This document shows positions 21,090-33,303 of a stretch of DNA of 64,000 nucleotides, one piece after another; the first letter of the stretch is position 1; every line of letters begins with the position of its first letter. Source of the stretch: Struthio camelus. Lineage: Eukaryota; Chordata; Aves; Struthioniformes; Struthionidae. Location of the stretch: positions 36,931,817 through 36,995,816 of the forward strand of contig NC_090981.1 in NCBI RefSeq assembly GCF_040807025.1, given 5' to 3'. The position numbers and the translations under genes were made by a program. The notes beneath the pieces were generated by a model. That model was given only the letters and a program-made list of their open reading frames with translations. It did not search any database and was not told the DNA's origin.

Positions 21090-21620
21090 GTGGCTTTTTA
21101 CTGAGTTTCAGCTAGTAGCCCAGACAGACTGTATTTACATAAATTCCCACTTTGGCTGCTGTACACGTGCCAAAGTTTTACTACTGTAGTGACCGATGAG
21201 AAGACCCTTGTTTATTTACATTTGAAGCACTGTTTGTGCGAACAACCTTTCATTGTTGAGTGCCTGTATGCCTTTCATTTACTGCATGTCCAGGGGTGCT
21301 ATTTACCTAGAGCCATTGTCTACTACAATTAACATTTACATTACAAAGTATGTGGTTTTCTTTCTCAAAGAGCTTCAATTAAGGCAATAAGCTGTTTTCT
21401 GGGGAAACCTATTGTTTACTTAGGCATTCAATGGGTCAATTTACTTAAGCTTTTGCTTGCGTCTTGGTCTTTTATGTAAATTTGTTAAGGAAAACACCCA
21501 AGGAAAATATCAGTATTACAATCGTGTGCTAGCCACTGTCGTATTAAATTGTTTTGTACCCGATTAATGTTACATGACTTTCAATCAATAAAATGCATTT
21601 GGATATTATTATTATCATTA
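21090..21620. promoter_or_regulatory. probable SOX/forkhead-rich regulatory element
   Basis: Unique AT-rich DNA with repeated SOX-type words (cattgttg, cattgtc, attgttt) and forkhead-type words (ttgtttatttaca, ttgtttac), plus tcaattaagg and tgtatttacataaat. It is low in simple repeats. It reads like a conserved neural enhancer, but neither conservation nor activity can be shown here. Confidence 0.4.
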
Positions 21621-24600
21621 TCAATTCTTATTGTTACTCCTTCACTGTTTCGAAGCAAAACGCCCCATTTCTTCTCCCTTTTATCCTGCACATCTAACTT
21701 CTAACTTGGAAAAAGAGAGCATGCTAAAATGTACTAGCATGCCCTCCAAGTTTATGCTTTAAGAGACTCCCGTAGGAAATAGTGTTCTATAAAATTATTT
21801 ATCTGTAATGTTTCCTTAAAGTTTGAAAAAAATATACAGCTTGACGTTAAAAGAAGGGTAAATATCAGTTGAGCAGTCCTTTGAAGGCTAGGTTTAGCAC
21901 TGGGAGAGACCAGATCAAGTTTATTTAGCATACCACTGCATTGTAAAACAGTTGGAGTGAAGTTGCAGGTTGCGTGAGTATGCATGTTAACTAGTAGGAA
22001 CCCAGGCTTATTCTTTGTGAAAAGGGAGCAGCAGATTGCTGTGCAAGGCCAATGTTAAAAAGGCAGCTGAATTTAACACCATCTGGAAGAAAAGATCCCT
22101 TCACGACTTTCTCACACCGTCAGACAAAACTAGTGTCTCTTGTTCTGAGCCCTTGTCTATGCAACCATACAATACTGAGTCATTATACTTTTGCTGAGAG
22201 AAAATTTGAGAACACAATATGGGTAACCAGTGAATGACCAAGTTTCATTGTGCCCGCTTAAGTCGATTGAAATCTACGTCTAGAGCCATGAATGGCAGTA
22301 TTGTTTTCCTCACCGGGGCTGTACTAAATGTCAGCACAGTGTAAAGAAAAACTTGAAGTCTGCAAATAACTTACCAGATCTCAATTATAATATTTTCCCA
22401 CACTAGAACTAATATCATTGCTAGGGTCTACAATGCACAAAATACAAAAAGAAGTAGAGAAAAATGAGTTCATTTACAAGTTATTTTAGGCAGATAAACA
22501 TTTTAATTTTCTTATGGGAACTTGAATTCAGCATGTAGAGCTGGCTAATCGTTTCCTGAAAAGTTCAAGTTACAAAACTGCTTCTTATGTAATTAAGAAA
22601 ATAAACTGTGTAAACAAGCTCGTATTCTGCAACTACTGCAACCCTCTAGTTTAGGATTGATAAAACGTTAATAAGTGTACTCTATATTACACGGGTCGCT
22701 TCTTCTGAGTTGAGTCCAGGGAAAGATTTCTCCTTGAATATTCAGGAGAAATAAGGCTGAAGATGATAAACAAAACTGGGGGAAATATATTTCTCCAGGT
22801 GTTGGAGAAATCTGTCAGTACATCTCGGTGTAGACCCAGGTACCAGAAGAAATGTTTCCAGTTCTCTCAATTTTTATTATCCTTTTTTTTTTTAACTTGA
22901 TAATAGTTTCCATTATAAGTGCTATTCAGTTTAGTCCTCTGTTTAGCATTCATACATCAATTGGCAGTGTACACAGTGCAGACTAAGAAACAGTTCAAAG
23001 ACATTACAAGGAGTTAGTTATATATGTTTTATTAGAATGTCTGTGCTTTAAATCTAATTGACTGCAATTTTGTTAGTGTTTCATAAAATGTCATACAGTT
23101 CTTAGCATAAAACCGCAAAACAATGAGTAACTACACTTTTGCTGAATAATACATCTGTGCCAAGCACATAACCTAGTACATTTCTAAGCAGGAACATTAT
23201 CTGCAGCATTTGACATACGGAATCCTATTGTGTAATACTGACAGAGAGACCGCTGAGAATGGCTTGTGAAAAGTTAGTGTTAGAAAAGTTGTATTTCTTT
23301 TAATTTCTCATGTAACAGTTTATAAGTTAAGAACAATAATTGCAATTAGAATCATCCAGGCTTGAAGTACAAAGAGCAGAATGACACACAGAGGCACACA
23401 TTCAAATTCCATTGATAGCAGGTAGAAAGAAAAGTCAGAACCTTGTAAACCTTCTGCAAGCCACAGTGCTAGAGGGGCTGTTGCACTGACAGTAACAAAA
23501 GCTGAGCATTGTACATAATACGACAGTCAGGAAAACTATATTTACCAGTCCAGAAAGTGCTGGTTGTATGAATGGGCATATTCATGAGCACATCTACCCT
23601 TTCCTAAAGTTGCTATTAATATGCATTAAGATAGGATAAATTCATTATTTCTGCTTCAATTGAAATAGATGTTGTGAAATATTTCATTTTCTGAGGAAAC
23701 CAAGAGTGTGCTGTCTGTTAGGGTAGATCTGGCCTTTCCTGTGTGAATGAAAAGTTGCTTTCTCATTTCTGCTGGCCAGCTCCAGAAGGGAGGGGGAAGT
23801 AGCAGTCCCACAGAGATACAATGAAAAAGTCCATTTAGATTTTTAAAACGTCTACCACTTTCATAGTGCATAGATTGCACACCCTGGGGTGAGCACATTA
23901 ATTACCCCTTACCTCTGCCATTATTTTAATTTAGAAGAAAGAAAACGTCAGACTTTGACAATTAAATTCCCTAACTAGATCGCAAATGCATGAGATAAAA
24001 ATTAGTGCATTTTTATGGGCCTTTCTGGGAGGAAATGGGAGACGAGAAGGAAAAAGAAGCCTTTTTGGCTTTGCAATTGTCCATCAACAACAAGCTGTTT
24101 TGTTCTTCCTGAAGTTGTCACTCATATTCTTTATCTATGTATACATTCATAATGTGTGATGTAAAGCAGGTGTGCTCACTACCTGCAAGGGCCACAAGTC
24201 TAACAGGGATGAAATTGTGCTATTGGGCTTCACTGGAAGCAGGACTGAGCCTCGTACCAGACTGCTGTCTAGCAGATTTATACATATGCATAGAGCAGAA
24301 GAAAGGAAGGGGAATGAGGTGTTCAGTCCGTGTCATTAAAAATAATGCAATTTCCTCTGATTTGGTATGAGTGAGGCTAAGCTAGTAATGAGCCAAATCT
24401 TGCAGTTCTTGTTCCCAGAACTGCCATTGAAAGAAAGACTGGACTCACGGTTTCCCACTCCTGTTTCTGTGGAAGACAGTGTGATTTGCTTTTGGATCTG
24501 AAGCAGAACAGGTCAATAAAATAACTATCATTAGTCTTCATTAATTTGGGTCTTGATCTTGCATCATATCTGACAGTACTAATTGGAGAAATCTATTACT

Positions 24601-24650
24601 AAAGTTTGGATGGCCAGGGAAGTGGTTCAGGCCCCATTTTCCCAACCTAT
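21621..24650. other. non-coding AT-rich stretch
   Basis: No gene recognised. A minus-strand donor-like site (ctg|gtaagt on the complement) lies at 22374. The rest is unique DNA with short chance frames and no repeat family that I can name. Confidence 0.4.
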
Positions 24651-24654
24651 TGTT

Positions 24655-25250
24655 TACCTCGGACACAGACGGGGGGGCCGGGAAGGAGACGGAGGCGTCC
24701 TTGGGCCCCACAGGCGGAACCGCCTCGTGCTCCGGCTCTGTGAGGAGCTCTCGCATGGAAACTCCTTCGAGGAAAGGGGGCCCCGTGCCCGCCGGCCGGC
24801 CTCCCCCGCGGCTCGCCTCCCCCTCAACAGCTCCTCGGACTGAATTCAACCCAGGACGAGCCCCGGCCGCGGCGCTGGAGCCCGCATGCCAGCCCCAGCC
24901 GCCCCGGCCCGAAGCGGACGAGGCGCGGCGGCCGACGCAGCCCCGCAACCTCCCACCGCCGAGGGCCGCTGCCCGGCCGAGATGGCGGGTCGCCGCCGCG
25001 GGGGCCGCCGGGAGCGGCCGTTGGGCCGCGGCGCGCGGCGGGCGCGGCCCGAGCCCCGCCTCCCCGCGCGGAGCGGCGCGCGCCGCCCGCGGCCGGGGCG
25101 CTGATTGGTGTTTCCCGGGAGACCGGCGGCCGCGGCGGGGCCTGGCGGCGCCGGGCCGGGCCGGGCCGAGTCGCCGGGCGCTGCCGGGCGAGGTCAGTCG
25201 TGCCAGGGCTCGGCCTCCTTCAGGCCCCCGCTGGGGGCGAGGTTCTTCCC
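24655..25250. promoter_or_regulatory. CpG island 10 with CCAAT and YY1-type sites
   Basis: A 600-bp CpG island downstream of mir-9-2. It has an inverted CCAAT box (gctgattggtg, ATTGG at 25104-25108) and a YY1-like gagATGGCGGgt at 24982-24988. Both are common in genuine CpG-island promoters, so this may be an alternative or independent promoter. Frames of over 200 codons here are GC artefacts. Confidence 0.6.
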
Positions 25251-25550
25251 ACCGGACTTTTATATGCAGCTACGTGCACGTGTGTTTAGCTTTTGTACTT
25301 ATATGTAGTGATATTCGCTTATCATTAATCATTCCGGCTCTTCCGTCGGCTGGGCTGCAGAGTTTGCATTATTAATGGCAACTATTAATTGTTGTTAGTG
25401 ACGATTATTAATTAGCACTTCCTTTACTGAGAGGCAGTCACTTGTGTCTGCCGGCTCATACGAACAACCTATAAAAGCGGAGAGTCCCCGCCCACCAGAT
25501 ATCATATTGCAAAGTAATTGAGTTATTATTACCGCTGATTTGTCATCATG
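25251..25550 (+). promoter_or_regulatory. TATA-box promoter candidate
   Basis: A classical arrangement on the + strand: acaacc TATAAAAGC at 25470-25478, a GC box (ccccgccca, complement GGGCGG) at about 25487-25496, and a start expected near 25500. The preceding 200 bp are rich in ATTA cores (cattattaatggcaactattaattg, attattaattagc). It is followed by CpG island 11. Confidence 0.45.
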
Positions 25551-25790
25551 TCAGCGTTTGCGTTCGCCCGGGAAGTGGCTCCTCCCGTGGCTGCAGCGCC
25601 GAGCCCGCCGGGCGGCGGTGCCCCGGCCGCGGGGCTGCCCCGCCGGCCGCCGCCGAGCCGCGCGCACGGCCGTTAACGGCGGCGGCGCGCGGGGCCGGGT
25701 GGGGGCGGGGAGCCCCCGCCGCGGCCAGCCGGCCGGAGCCCCGCGCTGAGCCGCCGTGTCGTGGGCGGGCTGCGGCTCTGCCCGCTCGCG
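25550..25790. promoter_or_regulatory. CpG island 11
   Basis: A CpG-dense 240-bp block directly downstream of the TATA candidate. The ATG frames through it are Arg/Ala/Pro-rich and unrecognised. Confidence 0.55.
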
Positions 25791-25994
25791 AGGAATAACT
25801 TGTGCAGACGTTGCCTTTAAAAAAAAAAAACAAAAAAACCCCCTAGGTCTTGAGTGCTTACTAAAGCCAGTTAATAACATCATGCATGGACATTTAAACT
25901 TGTTGTAAGTTCCAGAAAGGATTAGAGAGAAATCACGCTGTGCGCAGCTAATGATACCATCTTAACTCTTTAACTCTTTAAGGTGGAGCTAAAC

Positions 25995-26240
25995 GCACCC
26001 CGGCGTGGCGCACGGCCGCCTCGTCCTGGCCGGCGTGGCGTGGGGGGCCGGGCAGGGAGGGCGGCGGGCAGCGGGCAGCCCCCGAGGGGCGGCGGGCAGG
26101 CCCGCGCCGGCGCCTGAAACGCACCTTGACGGCCAGCGTCGCCTCCCCGGCACCGAGGCGTTGCTGAGTTTCTCGGTTCCTAGGTAAACACGGCAGCGGC
26201 GGCCACCGGGCCCATTCCCGGGGCTTGGCGATAGGCCGGT
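25995..26240. promoter_or_regulatory. CpG island 12
   Basis: The last CpG-rich patch of the window (cggcgtggcg repeated at about 26001 and 26031, gcgggcagc repeated). The next 38 kb hold no further island. Confidence 0.55.
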
Positions 26241-26871
26241 CGTGGCAGCGAGTTCGTCGTGCTAGGCTGTTCTGTTTTAATTAAGTCTGCGGCAAAGATG
26301 TGCTACGGTGGGAACGCTGCTGGTTCTCCGCTGCATGCGTAGCAGTCGCCTTTTGTGTCCGCACTGTAAGGACAGGCCCGTTTTTAAACCCTGTTACGGA
26401 TCTGAGTTCCTTGCCTGCAAATGCTGACCCTTCCAACGTGTCTTTTAAGTAAAGAGGGAGCATTGCGAAAACAACTTTTTGCTACCCACCCCTTTGTAAC
26501 AGCTGTTCATTTTGGTATCTATGACCTCTCTTCTTGGTAATTTTTGCATCTGGGCTACGCCTAAATAGAGGTATTTGTAAAATACGGTAGAATGGTAAAT
26601 ACATGCATATTTAATGTAGAAATAACCAGGATGCACAGAGTTCAGGGTGAGATCGAGGTTGTTCCTCTAGGTGTAGATGTTTTCTCGCCTGTCGTGAGAA
26701 CATCTTTTGCAGTTCCTTGAGCTCTTATTAAAATCTGAGGCGTATAACACTGGAAAGTAATGGTGAACTGATATTTATTCACTCATCCTAAACACTGGTT
26801 ATTTGAATACCTCTGCTAAAGCACAATGTGATGAGAACACAGGTCCTCTTCATTTGCTTAACGTTTTGTAG

Positions 26872-26992
26872 ACTATTATGGCCTCGATGCTGAAAACCAC
26901 ATGGCATATGAGTAAGGTTTTGGAAGTGAGCGGGATCGCCGGCTCCCTCTGATACAGAAGCTGAAGAAGCTGACAATGTATAAAAGATTTAG
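26872..26992 (+). ncRNA. possible 121-nt exon
   Basis: The acceptor (cctcttcatttgcttaacgttttgtag, AG at 26870-26871) and the donor tttag|gtaagg at 26993 are both good. The exon is higher in GC than its flanks and carries CpGs (cctcgatg, gggatcgccggc). Every frame has a stop or is short. It could belong to the mir-9-2 host or to a transcript from the 25.5 kb promoter. Confidence 0.4.
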
Positions 26993-26999
26993 GTAAGGA

Positions 27000-29555
27000 A
27001 CCACCTTCTGCTCTTAGCCTCTTTACCTTCCCTCTCCGGTTTGCACATCAGTGTAGAGAAAGTAGAAACTAGGTCAAAACAAACTTCATAAATAAATGAC
27101 TGTGGGAAACAGTCAGTAATTTGTCTTCTTTAGAGTCTAAGAAGGCTTTGTTGGGAAAAATGAGTCTCCCATGCCTTGGACCAAAGCTTGGCCGTCTAAC
27201 TTTGGACTCAGATAGGACCTCCATTTGGCCTTGGTAAAGGAGCTATATGCATAATTTAAATTCCCAAATAAAATCTGTGGCAATGAAAAGAGCATTTAGT
27301 TGTTTTTTAAAATCAGAGTTTTATAAGAGTTGTCTTTTCAAATAAGTTACATTTATTCTGTTAATAATGTTAATAATGCCATTTTTTGAAAGGGACATTA
27401 ACATGCAAAATACTCCACTCTCGTTGTAGTGTAGCATATTATCTTTAGGAAACAAGAGTTGGGGGTGTTATAAAATAGTGTCATTATCATGAGAATAACG
27501 GTAATAGTATAATGTAATTGGAATCTAAGACCCAGTAACTCTGTATGAGAAAGCTGAAGTCAGTAAGAGAAACCTGCAAAGGACGGACGGAATGTACGTG
27601 TGTAATTTCTTCTCACCTCTGTAGCTCAGCAGCAGTTAAGGTACATGAGAAAATGTAAAATTAACATTTTTGGGTATAAACTATAAATCATAGTTTTTAG
27701 CTATGTTCTATCACAGAAAGCAACTGCTATTGAAGCATCTTAGGATTCTCCAGAAGTTCCTAGAAAAGTATCACCTTATGGTGCTACAGACTGAAATGGA
27801 ATCCGGCTAATTTTTCATAGATTTTTCTATATTAAATATTTGCTTCAAAACAGGCCACTAAGACTTCTTTCTCTGTGGCTGTAATTGATGTAAGCATACA
27901 TTATATAGGTTACTATTTAGTTGAGTGCTGAGGATTTTATGAGGTACCAATATTTTACCAGTAGGCATAAATATATTGTTGGAAATAGATGAATATTAAT
28001 TTTATGTCTTCTTCTAAATACACATAATTCTCAAATGACATAAATTAGATTCATATGACAGCTGTGTAGATTCTCTCCTTATTTTATTTTATATATGAAG
28101 AAAATTGGCATATGCAGGCAAACATGTGTGTGCGTGTATGTGTGCGTTTAAGTTAACATCCTGAAAACCTATGATCTATAGCTGCTTGTGCTTTTTTATG
28201 AAATAAGTTCACTATACTCCCTCGTAACTGTGAGCTCTACCACATTTGCCTCAAAAAGATTTTATGTATTAAGGGAAGATCCACAGTATGCCCGAGTTAA
28301 TAAGAGCGAGTTACCTCTATCACCAGTCTGTCTACACTGACAAGACAGAAAACTTCCATTTCTTTCCTGCATTTTCCTTTACCGTTCATGGCCAATGTGA
28401 TAATTTAAAATAACTAAACAAAATCAAGTAACCACTTAATGACGTTATGGTAGTAAAATCAATGTTTCCTCTGATAGCTGAAAGAGAGAGACTCAAGGGT
28501 TTTATTACAAACGATATTTAAATTCACCTCAGTTGCAGTAGGAATAATATTTTATTTGCTATAGAATATTCTAATCCTATCCTATATTTAAAAGTTGTGT
28601 TTTTCCTAAAACAAGAATAGCAAGAGAAAACAACATTTATACTTTCATCATTTAAAAATGATTCGCCAAATATAGCTATGTTACATATTATAACATCTTG
28701 CACATCACTACATTATTAAGTTAATCTAATGCCCAAAGTCATTACGCACATTCCTGGGTGTCTTTCTGATATGTCTCCAGTCCACTGGATTTTGAAGTGT
28801 GATTATGTAAATTTTTCACTGATAAATAAATTACTATAATTGTAGTTGAAATACCACTCAAATTCTTAAGACCATTGCATCTAAATAATATATTATGCAT
28901 TACTTAATTATTTATCAAGACTAATTCAAAATAACTGTAGGGCAAAGCATACATTTATTTTTAAATAACCCTTTTTTGCACCAGGTACAAAAATGTTCCA
29001 GATGTTAGGAAGAAAGAAAAAAAAAGAGAGAGAGAACAAAGTTTCCTTCATTAAGTACAAGATTTTTGTTTGTGTTAATATTATTGTCATAGTGATGCCA
29101 TTCGTATTGTGACCATGATATCAGTGTGGCAATTTAAACGCATGTGGGTTGAGATGTATAATTTCTATTAACAGAAATACAGAAGGGGAGGTGGGTGGAA
29201 ACTGAGTGTATATAACAATATGAGAAGAGTAACATTTTTAACTTATACTGAGAAATAGTGAGGAGCTGGCAAGATTTTTGTTGCTATAGAGTTAGCAGTG
29301 AGAGTTAGAGATTTACAAAACACTGCAAAGTTAAAATAATGGGCTATGTGTGTTTTAAACCTAGCATTCACTACTAAATGCAAAAAGTCTCAATGAACTG
29401 CCTGGTGGCTAATAGCAGCATTAGACTGCTTTCAGAGAGACCATTTAACTGCACTTGTCAAGGAACTTTATTTTTAATCTTGTGCAAATTCTAATTCTAG
29501 ACTGGGTTCTAATCATCATGTAGAAATCATCGTAGGTATCCTAAGTTTTGCAGTG
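27000..29555. other. AT-rich non-coding stretch
   Basis: No gene. A (TG)n-like patch lies at 28123-28148 and short purine runs near 29010-29038. The remainder is unique AT-rich DNA with no repeat family recognised. Confidence 0.4.
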
Positions 29556-29559
29556 TATG

Positions 29560-30640
29560 CACAATAGTTTTTTCTTTTCACAACAGACCTTTATCTAGCT
29601 GCTAATGAAATACAGGAGATTGATTGCAGAAAACCTGCAAGGGCATATTTACTGTACCATATATAGTAAGCCCCATTTGGTGCATTAGCATTTAGCCATT
29701 TTATGCAAATTTAGTGAGAAAATGACTCATGTATATGATTTAATATGCATCAGCGATAACTCGTAACATCCTTATAAGAAGAAAGAAATTAAAAATTCAT
29801 TAGAAAACTAGACTAGTGTCGCTACATGGTTAAAACATTATTAAAGCATATTTCAGTGTTTTGCTTACACTAGTGTTCTCATCATGGTGCCACCATTTCA
29901 TGACAAAGAGCGTAGAGGAGAAAACATTCAACTTAAAATGTCTGCTGGCACACATCGCTGGATTTGTATGTCACTAAACAATGAACGAGCATAGCCTTGA
30001 ATACCAACTATTTAATTAGCACTTTTGCCAGCCATGCATAGAAAATAGCTCATTTACATGCGTCATGCTTAGCGATTATTCCCATAAAAAGGTACCGATT
30101 TTTTGCTCAATGTATGTAGCATTCTCGTATGCCATCATAAGAAAATCAAAACATATGTTATTATTTCAAAAACCTTGAAAATCAGAAATTTAATTAAAAC
30201 ATGTAAAGTCTTGATATTTTTCTTGGAGGTATATTTTAATTATTTAATTTAACCTTAAGTGTGCCATAAAAGGCTGGATACAACTAATAATTAAGAACTT
30301 CAAAGGGCGACAGAAACCCTCTAACAGTCCCCAGTTTAATTAAAGGCTATTATTACAAACCTCTTGAACATACAGTTACATTTAATGACAAGTGGTGACT
30401 TGTAAATGCTGCATTTGAAAGATACTACTCTTATTCTAAACACTGTGGATGGATGATGCTGAAACATGTAAATTCTCCCAGTGAAATATTTTATTTTAAA
30501 CATAGATGGGATACATTCATGAAATTAAATATTTCTGTCAGTTTGAAAATGTACTGTTTTGAAGCATTTTGCTTAGAAATATTCGTTAGTTGTGTTCATG
30601 TCTCTCAACATCTGCGAAACAAATAGAATATCACTGAAGG
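29560..30640. promoter_or_regulatory. probable conserved enhancer block
   Basis: Long unique AT-rich DNA with dense homeodomain/POU words: ATGCAAAT at 29703-29710, ggtgcattagcatttagcc, actatttaattagcac, agctcatttacatgcgtcatgc, aatatgcatcagcgataact. It has no simple repeats and retains CpGs. This is the most CNE-like stretch of the right half; the call is by composition only. Confidence 0.45.
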
Positions 30641-32260
30641 AAAAAGAGATATGCCAGTTAGTGTAAATGAAAGTCAGCCATTTGAGCACATTTTCCTAAT
30701 ATCATATAGTATACAGAAACACAGGCTTGCTGTACATGTGATAAACATAAGATATTGTACTTAAGGCAGTTGTTTAATTTTGTTGGATTTAGTTTATAAT
30801 ATTATTCCGTGCTGACCTAAGAAAAAAATCATAATGTGTTTAACCAGTGTTTTTGCAAACAGTGTACACCTCAAGTATCTGTGGGAATGGAGGCCAAAAT
30901 ACCTGCCAAATCAAAAGATATTGTACAAAGCTCTTACTCCTGTATAGAGCCCAATCCTGTAAGCTCCCAGCTATTCAGATAGTCATTGCTTACTTAAGGT
31001 GTTTCCCTGGTTTAAATGAGACAGCTCCTATAAATAAGAACTACTAAAACAAATAGAGGCTTTAGGTTGTGCTTACCATACCTCAAATTAAAATTTGCTC
31101 ATTAATGGGTACAAGTTTGTATATTCTGAATTTTAAAACTGATTTTGACCTGTTCTTTCTATGTTTTCATCTCTTTGGTTTTGCTGCCTCAAACAAACCC
31201 CAATCCTGTCTTTAGCTATCCTTTAATTACACGGAATCTTGAAGACCAGAGGATATTTGAAGTCTCAGGTGTAATATGACCAGTTCAGCTAAAAGTGAAC
31301 AAAGAAATATGCAGTTTTAATCTTCTAATAAATTTACAGATGAACAATATCATTTTTTTCAAAAATGCTTATATAATTCCACACACTTTAGTGATTTTAG
31401 GGAAGCTTACTGTCTAGTTCTATGAATACTGAATTTATAATTTGCTGAAAATACTAATAATTTGAAAGAGTGCAAATGAAAACTCAAGTTACTGTATTTA
31501 GAGATGCTGTAAATACTTGTGGGAAAAGAGAAAGAATAAAACTAATCAAGACAGGTTAACAATGTTGTCTGGAAATCAAAATGTAACATTCAGCATGGAA
31601 AAAAAACAAGGTAATGGGTACCTGGGAGAAAAAAAATAACTGCCACACAGATATTCAATAGAAATAGATGCTAGATAATAGCAAGAGACCTAAGGGTGAA
31701 GGTGGGCAACAAATTAGATACAAGGTTAAAATATGATTTGTTAAAAAAAGTAGTAATATCTTTTATGCAGAATATGTAAAGGCATCATATTGGGAACTGA
31801 TAAGCTCCATATGACAATATTAGACATAAACTGTGTAGTTCAGAATACTGTTGTGAATCAAACTGATGAGATTCAAAGAGAAAAAAAGAAAAAAAATGGT
31901 GACACTGACGGAATGGAGGGATTGATTCGGGAGGTAAGCTTGAGAGAACTAACTGAGCTAACAGGTAATCAAAAACAAATGCGTGCTGTTCAGGTAGGGA
32001 ATAATCCAACCTACTGAAGACTTGCATAGTTTCAGCTAGTCATTCTTTGCATGTTTTCCATAACATCAACTAAAGCCTGGTCAATATAACTCAAAGCTGA
32101 ATGTAATATTAAAGGAGTACTGAAATTGATAGGTATACCTAGGAAATAAGAAGAAACTGAGCACAAGAGCATGTAGGCTGCATATCTGGAAAAATTGCTG
32201 GTAACAAGACAGACTGTGGAATAGATTCACAAGAAATAATGGTGACTCCATTGTCTGACT
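30641..32260. other. non-coding AT-rich stretch
   Basis: No gene or clear repeat. The overlapping frames at 31785-32027 on both strands are chance. Confidence 0.35.
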
Positions 32261-32309
32261 CATTTAAATCTAGAGTGGAGAATCTCTAGAGAACCCGCTG
32301 TAGGTTACA

Positions 32310-32385
32310 ATCCTGCATACTTAGGAGAATTGACTAGATCAACTCTTAGATCTTTTTTTGTTTCTAAATTCTTATGATTATATGG
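32310..32385 (+). mobile_element. CR1 LINE 3' end, diverged
   Basis: The words gaattgactagatcaactct...tagatct, then ttctaaattcttatgatta, follow the CR1 3' consensus (ggactagatgatct...attctatgattctatg), including degenerate tail octamers. This is the expected 5'-truncated form. CR1 is the dominant LINE of birds and other sauropsids, which supports the organism assignment. Confidence 0.6.
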
Positions 32386-33266
32386 TCATTTGATTCCACG
32401 TGATTCTTTTGCCTAGAGTTAAATCTTCATATAAAATGCTTTCTAAAGATAAATCTTGATAGTTCATTTGCGCACTGGTTTTGAGAAACATACATGATAG
32501 AGACCTATTGTGATAGTATTTGCTGCCCAGCTACCATCATGGGAGTAATAGGAATACAAACATTGGCTTGAAATATAAATTTAAAAATCAGAAATGAAAA
32601 TGGTTGGTTTAAGATGCACAGCCTTATGCTGAAGATCCCAAAGGTATAATTATATTAGATATAGGCACATTCTTTCCATTTATTTGACATAGATAGATAT
32701 GTACTGCCTTTGCCTTTTTCACCATTTCCTTTAAGACAGTATTTGAGTTATTCTTTTCTTTGAACAGGTGAATTAAAATATATCATATTACATATCAGAC
32801 ATTACAGTCTATAGGAACATATAGCCTGTTTATAAATAAAATGATTTTAATTACATATATTTTTAGTGTCAGTGTCCTAGAGAATTTGCCTTGTCTTTTA
32901 AAGACTCTTGCATGTTTCTGTTGAAATAAATGACTGAAGCTTGTGCTTGTGCAAGATCAAGATCTCTTTATGAATGTCTGTAGGAAGTTAAAATGATTGA
33001 GTCTCAAATCATTTAGAAATTATTGTCTCTGGACAGACACTGGCAGAATACCAAGCCAAGTTAATTATAGAAGCACCCATCATGATTTCATCCCTAAGTT
33101 TCAGCTTGAACATTGCAGGGGGAGGGGGATTCAGCCACCTTCAGAGATAAGAAGAGCATAGTCCAGCCTGCCAAATTCAAGCACCTTCACAATATAACTT
33201 AAAAGTTAATTTGATATCTCTATTTTTTTCTGGATACTTTACTGGTATGCATCCCTGATGTACAGG

Positions 33267-33303
33267 GTATATATACATATGTGTGTGTGTGTGCATATAT
33301 ATT
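33267..33303. repeat. (TA)n(TG)n simple repeat
   Basis: tatatatacatatgtgtgtgtgtgtg followed by catatatat. Confidence 0.85.

Larger units (their letters stand above)
1560..27000 (+). ncRNA. MIR9-2HG: inferred host lncRNA of mir-9-2 (MIR9-2HG / LINC00461 orthologue), bounds approximate
   Basis: In human the mir-9-2 hairpin lies about 24 kb from the 5' end of the spliced neural lncRNA LINC00461 (MIR9-2HG), which runs on for well over 100 kb. Here the hairpin lies about 17.5 kb downstream of a strong + strand donor in a large CpG island (1665), a comparable and slightly compacted arrangement. Further + strand splice signals lie at 7884/8125, 14670/14720, 18469 and 26872/26992. No conserved reading frame is apparent, as expected for a lncRNA. 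The 5' end, the 3' end (probably beyond the window) and the exon joins cannot be fixed from the sequence. The host assignment rests on synteny; the exon set rests on motifs. Confidence 0.5.

Noticed and set aside
24650..25375. 241-codon + frame in CpG island 10
   Set aside because: GC-driven, Arg/Ala/Pro-rich, with no recognisable domain; overlapping minus-strand frames are also open.
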